From Bacteroidota bacterium (lineage in GTDB: Bacteria > Bacteroidota > Bacteroidia > 2-12-FULL-35-15): 7,564 nt of DNA. Below the pieces are notes generated by a model, which worked only from the letters and a program-made list of their open reading frames with translations, had not been told where the DNA came from and did no database searches. A program made the translations under genes and the position numbers. Each line of letters starts with the position of its first letter. The stretch's first letter is position 1. The DNA lies in contig JAPLDC010000058.1 in the NCBI GenBank assembly GCA_026391935.1, forward strand, positions 1-7,564. Direction: 5' to 3'. Positions 6,372 to 7,564 of the stretch are shown here, piece by piece.

Positions 6372-7564
6372 TTAAAATTTTAAAGGTTTACCCTGATAAA
6401 AATCAAGAACTTTTGTTTTAAATACATATTCATACTTTGCCTGTAGCAGATCACTTTGTGCTTTTATCAATTTATTTTTTGCATCATTATAATCATTGCT
6501 ATTTAAAAGTCCAACATTAAATTTTTGCTCCGTATATTTAAAAGATTCCTGCATCGCATCAATTGCTTTTAAAGAAGCATTATATTTTTTTAATCCTGCA
6601 CTTGCATCAGCATATGCCTGTTGAACATTTTTTTGTACCTGCAATTTGGTTGATTCTACTGTAAGATCAGCATTTAATTTTTGGATCCTGGCTCTGTCAA
6701 TAGCAGATTTAGTTTGTAAGCGATTAAATATTGGAACTGTTAAATAAAATCCGAAAGACTTATTTACGTTATCACTATATTGTTTTGAAAAAGGAATTTT
6801 TTCAAATGTCCCACTTGAAAACATAGGCGACAAAACTGTATCTCCTGCAGAAGTAACACTTCCATCTGGTCCGTAACCCTGGAAAGCAGGTGCATCAAGA
6901 ATCCTTTTACTTGCTCCGGAATACCCTGTTCCATAGGATGCACTAAACGTTAATCGCGGACTTAATCCTCCCCATGCAACATCAACAGATTTTTCAGCAC
7001 TTTTTACATTGAATTCAGCACTTTTTATTTCAGGCAAATTACTCACTGCCGAATTATAAATTTGAGTTGTTGTTGTCGTCAATAAATCATTATTTCCAAT
7101 AGTTAATTCCGGCTTCACGATTGACAAACCATCTACAGAAGGCATGTTCAATAGTTGCGCTAAATTTAAATAAGAAATATCCAATTGATTTTGAGCATTC
7201 GTAACATTTAATTCTTCTAATGCTAATTGTGATTGAATGTCTAACAATGCTCCTTTCGCTGTTTTTCCTGCATCCACCAAAACCTTCGCGCGATCAACCT
7301 GAGCAGACGTAATTCCCATTTGATTTTTTGCATTATCCAATGTCTCCATGCTATAGAGGATCTGTAAATAAGCTGTGGCAATATTTAAGGATACATCATT
7401 TTTTATTTTTTCAACATCATACTTTCTTGCCAAATAAATGAATTTATTTTCCTGAATGGTATTAATATTTTGAAAGCCGCAAAACAAAGTAACATCTGTA
7501 CTCAATGAAAAATTTTGAGAAAGAACTTCAGCATCTGCAAACTGGTTTGTAAAACGATCGATTG
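6372..7564 (-). CDS. TolC-family outer-membrane efflux channel protein, 5' end outside window
   Basis: The frame stays open to the right edge, giving 396 visible residues with no true start. Relatives have about 440-460 residues, so the signal peptide and roughly 50 residues are missing. The visible N-terminus reads 'IDRFTNQFADAEVLSQNFS', then LSTDVTLFCGFQNINT, the first outer-membrane beta-strand region of Bacteroidota TolC proteins. The two-fold TolC repeat is clear. Repeat 1 has helices 'DVEKIKNDVSLNIATAYLQ' and 'QVDRAKVLVDAGKTAKGALL', ending in LAQLLNMP. Repeat 2 has strand FGFYLTVPIFNRLQTKSAID, helix QVQKNVQQAYADASAGLKKY and 'TEQKFNVGLLNSNDYNDAKN'. It ends in DFYQGKPLKF, the usual short C-terminus. 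The protein should form the trimeric channel-tunnel used by the adaptor encoded next. A cysteine replaces the more usual N/S in LF(N/S)GFQ. A TTG codon at 7505 could be mistaken for a start, but family homology continues upstream of it. Confidence 0.95.
   Translation of the reverse strand, partial: IDRFTNQFADAEVLSQNFSLSTDVTLFCGFQNINTIQENKFIYLARKYDVEKIKNDVSLNIATAYLQILYSMETLDNAKNQMGITSAQVDRAKVLVDAGKTAKGALLDIQSQLALEELNVTNAQNQLDISYLNLAQLLNMPSVDGLSIVKPELTIGNNDLLTTTTTQIYNSAVSNLPEIKSAEFNVKSAEKSVDVAWGGLSPRLTFSASYGTGYSGASKRILDAPAFQGYGPDGSVTSAGDTVLSPMFSSGTFEKIPFSKQYSDNVNKSFGFYLTVPIFNRLQTKSAIDRARIQKLNADLTVESTKLQVQKNVQQAYADASAGLKKYNASLKAIDAMQESFKYTEQKFNVGLLNSNDYNDAKNKLIKAQSDLLQAKYEYVFKTKVLDFYQGKPLKF

Noticed and set aside
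7503..7505. TTG as start codon of the TolC-type gene
   Set aside because: The frame remains open to the window edge, and the 19 residues before it (IDRFTNQFADAEVLSQNFS) match the expected TolC-family N-terminal region. The codon is an internal leucine.

Overview
The window is AT-rich with A/T-rich leaders and no strong Shine-Dalgarno sequences. It carries protein families in forms typical of Bacteroidota: a TolC-type channel with a 'DVTLF.GFQN' strand, a MacA-like adaptor, a short secreted YD-repeat protein, and an MtfA-family peptidase with membrane segments. The best guess is a Bacteroidota chromosome. This is judged from family resemblance only, and I cannot name the genus. The window looks like ordinary chromosomal sequence: there are no transposases, phage genes, CRISPR arrays, rRNA or tRNA genes.

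Layout. (1) Positions 1-980, minus strand: an MtfA-like (M90) zinc peptidase with a GTG start. It is cut off by the left edge and carries two membrane segments after the catalytic domain. (2) 981-1087: a short divergent intergenic region with no convincing promoter. (3) 1088-4152, plus strand: a two-gene unit with an ATGA stop/start overlap. It encodes a DUF255/YyaL-type protein (thioredoxin fold plus alpha/alpha barrel) and a secreted protein built of degenerate YD-like repeats. (4) 4149-7564, minus strand: a block read right to left as TolC-type outer-membrane channel (start outside the window), periplasmic adaptor, then tsaB. The two convergent units overlap by 4 bp at their stop codons (4149-4152), leaving no room for a terminator between them.

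How the genes work together. The TolC-type channel and the adaptor are two of the three parts of a tripartite exporter. The adaptor has a long hairpin with an R-x3-L-x6-S tip motif, as used for docking to TolC. The inner-membrane pump (MacB-like ABC or RND) is not in the window and cannot lie immediately downstream, because tsaB is there. tsaB is a housekeeping tRNA-modification gene (t6A37) placed 11 bp behind the adaptor, so it may be co-transcribed with it. The 151-bp gap between channel and adaptor holds a palindromic repeat made of CACAGATT units; in the transcript it would form a hairpin ending 14 nt before the adaptor start codon.

No convincing new multi-gene system is visible. The points most worth following are the membrane-anchored MtfA-like peptidase, the repeat in the efflux operon, and the uncharacterised YD-repeat protein coupled to the DUF255 gene.
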